A stretch of DNA of 12,041 nt. Origin: an uncultured Collinsella sp. GTDB lineage: Bacteria; Actinomycetota; Coriobacteriia; Coriobacteriales; Coriobacteriaceae. Each line of letters starts with the position of its first letter. The first letter of the stretch is position 1. Shown in pieces: positions 11,330 through 12,041 of this stretch. The translations under genes were made by a program, and so were the position numbers. Below the pieces are notes generated by a model. The model was given only the letters and a program-made list of their open reading frames with translations. It was not told the DNA's origin and made no database searches. The stretch lies in contig URMR01000043.1 in NCBI GenBank assembly GCA_900548935.1, positions 1 to 12,041 on the forward strand, read 5' to 3'.

Positions 11330-12041
11330 TTACTCCGCCTCGCCGCTGGCCGCCATCTTCTCGGCCTCGGCAAGCTGGGCCGGAGTGAGCTTGCGATACT
11401 TAATGGCGCCAAAGACGACACAAGCCGCACAGACGATCATGCCGGCGATGAACTTCTGGTCAATCGTTGCACCAAACGGCGACGTCACGGCCTCAAACAC
11501 AATGGGAGACAGTGCCATGCCAAAGTTGATGCCCGCCATGCCAATGGCGAGGTTAAACGCACGTCCCTCGGGAGCAGAGTTGCCGGCGGCAAAATTGCCC
11601 TCCAGCGGCACGTAGGTCTCCTTGCCCAGCGCAACGACAAAGCCCGCAACGCACAGCACCATAAAGGCGGGCGCAACCAGCGTCAGGCCCAGGCCAACGA
11701 GCGTCACGCCCCACGCGATCGGCATCGACAGGTTCTTGAACTTGGCAAACAGCGGGCCCACCAAAAGGCCAGCCGCAATGCCGGCGACCGTCATGACGGT
11801 CGAAGCGAGGCCAGCCTCAACAGTGCCGCCAAAGCCGCGACCCACGACAAGCAGCGAGACATTGGAGCTAAAGAGCTGGAACGTGAGTACGAACACAAAG
11901 CTCATGACCGTGATAATTGCGACCTCTTTGGGCATGTTGGCAAACACGTTGACCTTACGCTTGGGCTCAAGATGACCCTCGGGCAGGCAGACGGCCTCAA
12001 TGACGATAAACACGATCATGATGAAGTACGCCGCATAGCTG
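11330..12041 (-). CDS. MFS-type transporter, C-terminal half (5' end outside window)
   Basis: An integral membrane protein of the major facilitator type; the frame is open to the window edge, so the visible 236 residues are the C-terminal half. Hydrophobic segments consistent with about six transmembrane helices are visible: around SYAAYFIMIVFIVIEAV, EVAIITVMSFVFVLTFQLF, ASTVMTVAGIAAGLLVGPLFA, IAWGVTLVGLGLTLVAPAFMV followed by LCVAGFVVALG, AINFGMALSPIVFEAV-like GINFGMALSPIVFEAV, and FIAGMIVCAACVVFGAIKY. A charged loop (LPEGHLEPKRKVNVFANMPKE) near the start of the fragment resembles the central cytoplasmic loop between the two six-helix halves, and the tail is short and charged. The substrate cannot be told; homologues include sugar, drug and amino-acid exporters. 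Confidence 0.8.
   Translation of the reverse strand, partial: SYAAYFIMIVFIVIEAVCLPEGHLEPKRKVNVFANMPKEVAIITVMSFVFVLTFQLFSSNVSLLVVGRGFGGTVEAGLASTVMTVAGIAAGLLVGPLFAKFKNLSMPIAWGVTLVGLGLTLVAPAFMVLCVAGFVVALGKETYVPLEGNFAAGNSAPEGRAFNLAIGMAGINFGMALSPIVFEAVTSPFGATIDQKFIAGMIVCAACVVFGAIKYRKLTPAQLAEAEKMAASGEAE

Overview
The window is about 60% GC and gene-dense. It carries an oxygen-sensitive (class III) ribonucleotide reductase, a PerR/Fur-type regulator, a complete-looking UreE-like protein, and many long intergenic hairpins. The mix fits a strictly anaerobic, high-GC Coriobacteriia-type actinobacterium, with a Collinsella-like gut organism as my best guess. That placement is inferred from gene content and style; no rRNA or other marker is present.

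Layout, left to right. (1) On the plus strand, the C-terminal part of a Gfo/Idh/MocA oxidoreductase (1-873) is followed after 2 nt by an acylphosphatase with an extra N-terminal segment (876-1286), then a PerR-like Fur-family repressor (1348-1728). (2) An 83-bp inverted repeat runs exactly from the fur-family stop codon to the stop codon of the convergent Cof-type HAD phosphatase (1806-2603, minus). (3) Upstream of the phosphatase on the minus strand is a two-gene unit: a SlyD-like FKBP prolyl isomerase (3269-3697), then a UreE-like nickel chaperone (2687-3265). (4) Divergent from slyD on the plus strand are an M19 membrane-dipeptidase-family enzyme (3818-4831) and a YgjP/SprT-like HExxH metallohydrolase (4906-5682). 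(5) A long minus-strand run follows in transcription order: nrdD (8433-10655), nrdG (7426-8007), folE (6802-7359), an HD-domain protein (6218-6799) and folB (5689-6174). (6) The far right holds the C-terminal half of an MFS transporter on the minus strand (11330-12041, 5' end outside) with a good intrinsic terminator.

How the genes fit together. nrdD and nrdG are the reductase and its radical-SAM activase, which make dNTPs anaerobically. folE and folB are the first and third steps of dihydrofolate synthesis, and the HD protein between them is a plausible candidate for the missing step between them (dephosphorylation of dihydroneopterin triphosphate). Upstream of nrdD there is a strong candidate NrdR box, and a weaker second one exactly 32 bp away, overlapping a plausible promoter; this predicts NrdR control of the nrd genes. 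slyD and the ureE-like gene look like a nickel-handling pair, although no urease or hydrogenase gene is in the window.

The least explained material is intergenic: inverted-repeat elements of 83, 84, 137 and 80 bp (1726-1808, 8023-8106, 8285-8421, 11130-11209), two of which sit between nrdD and nrdG. I see no CRISPR array, tRNA, rRNA, transposase, phage gene or obvious defence system. Most genes are ordinary housekeeping genes.
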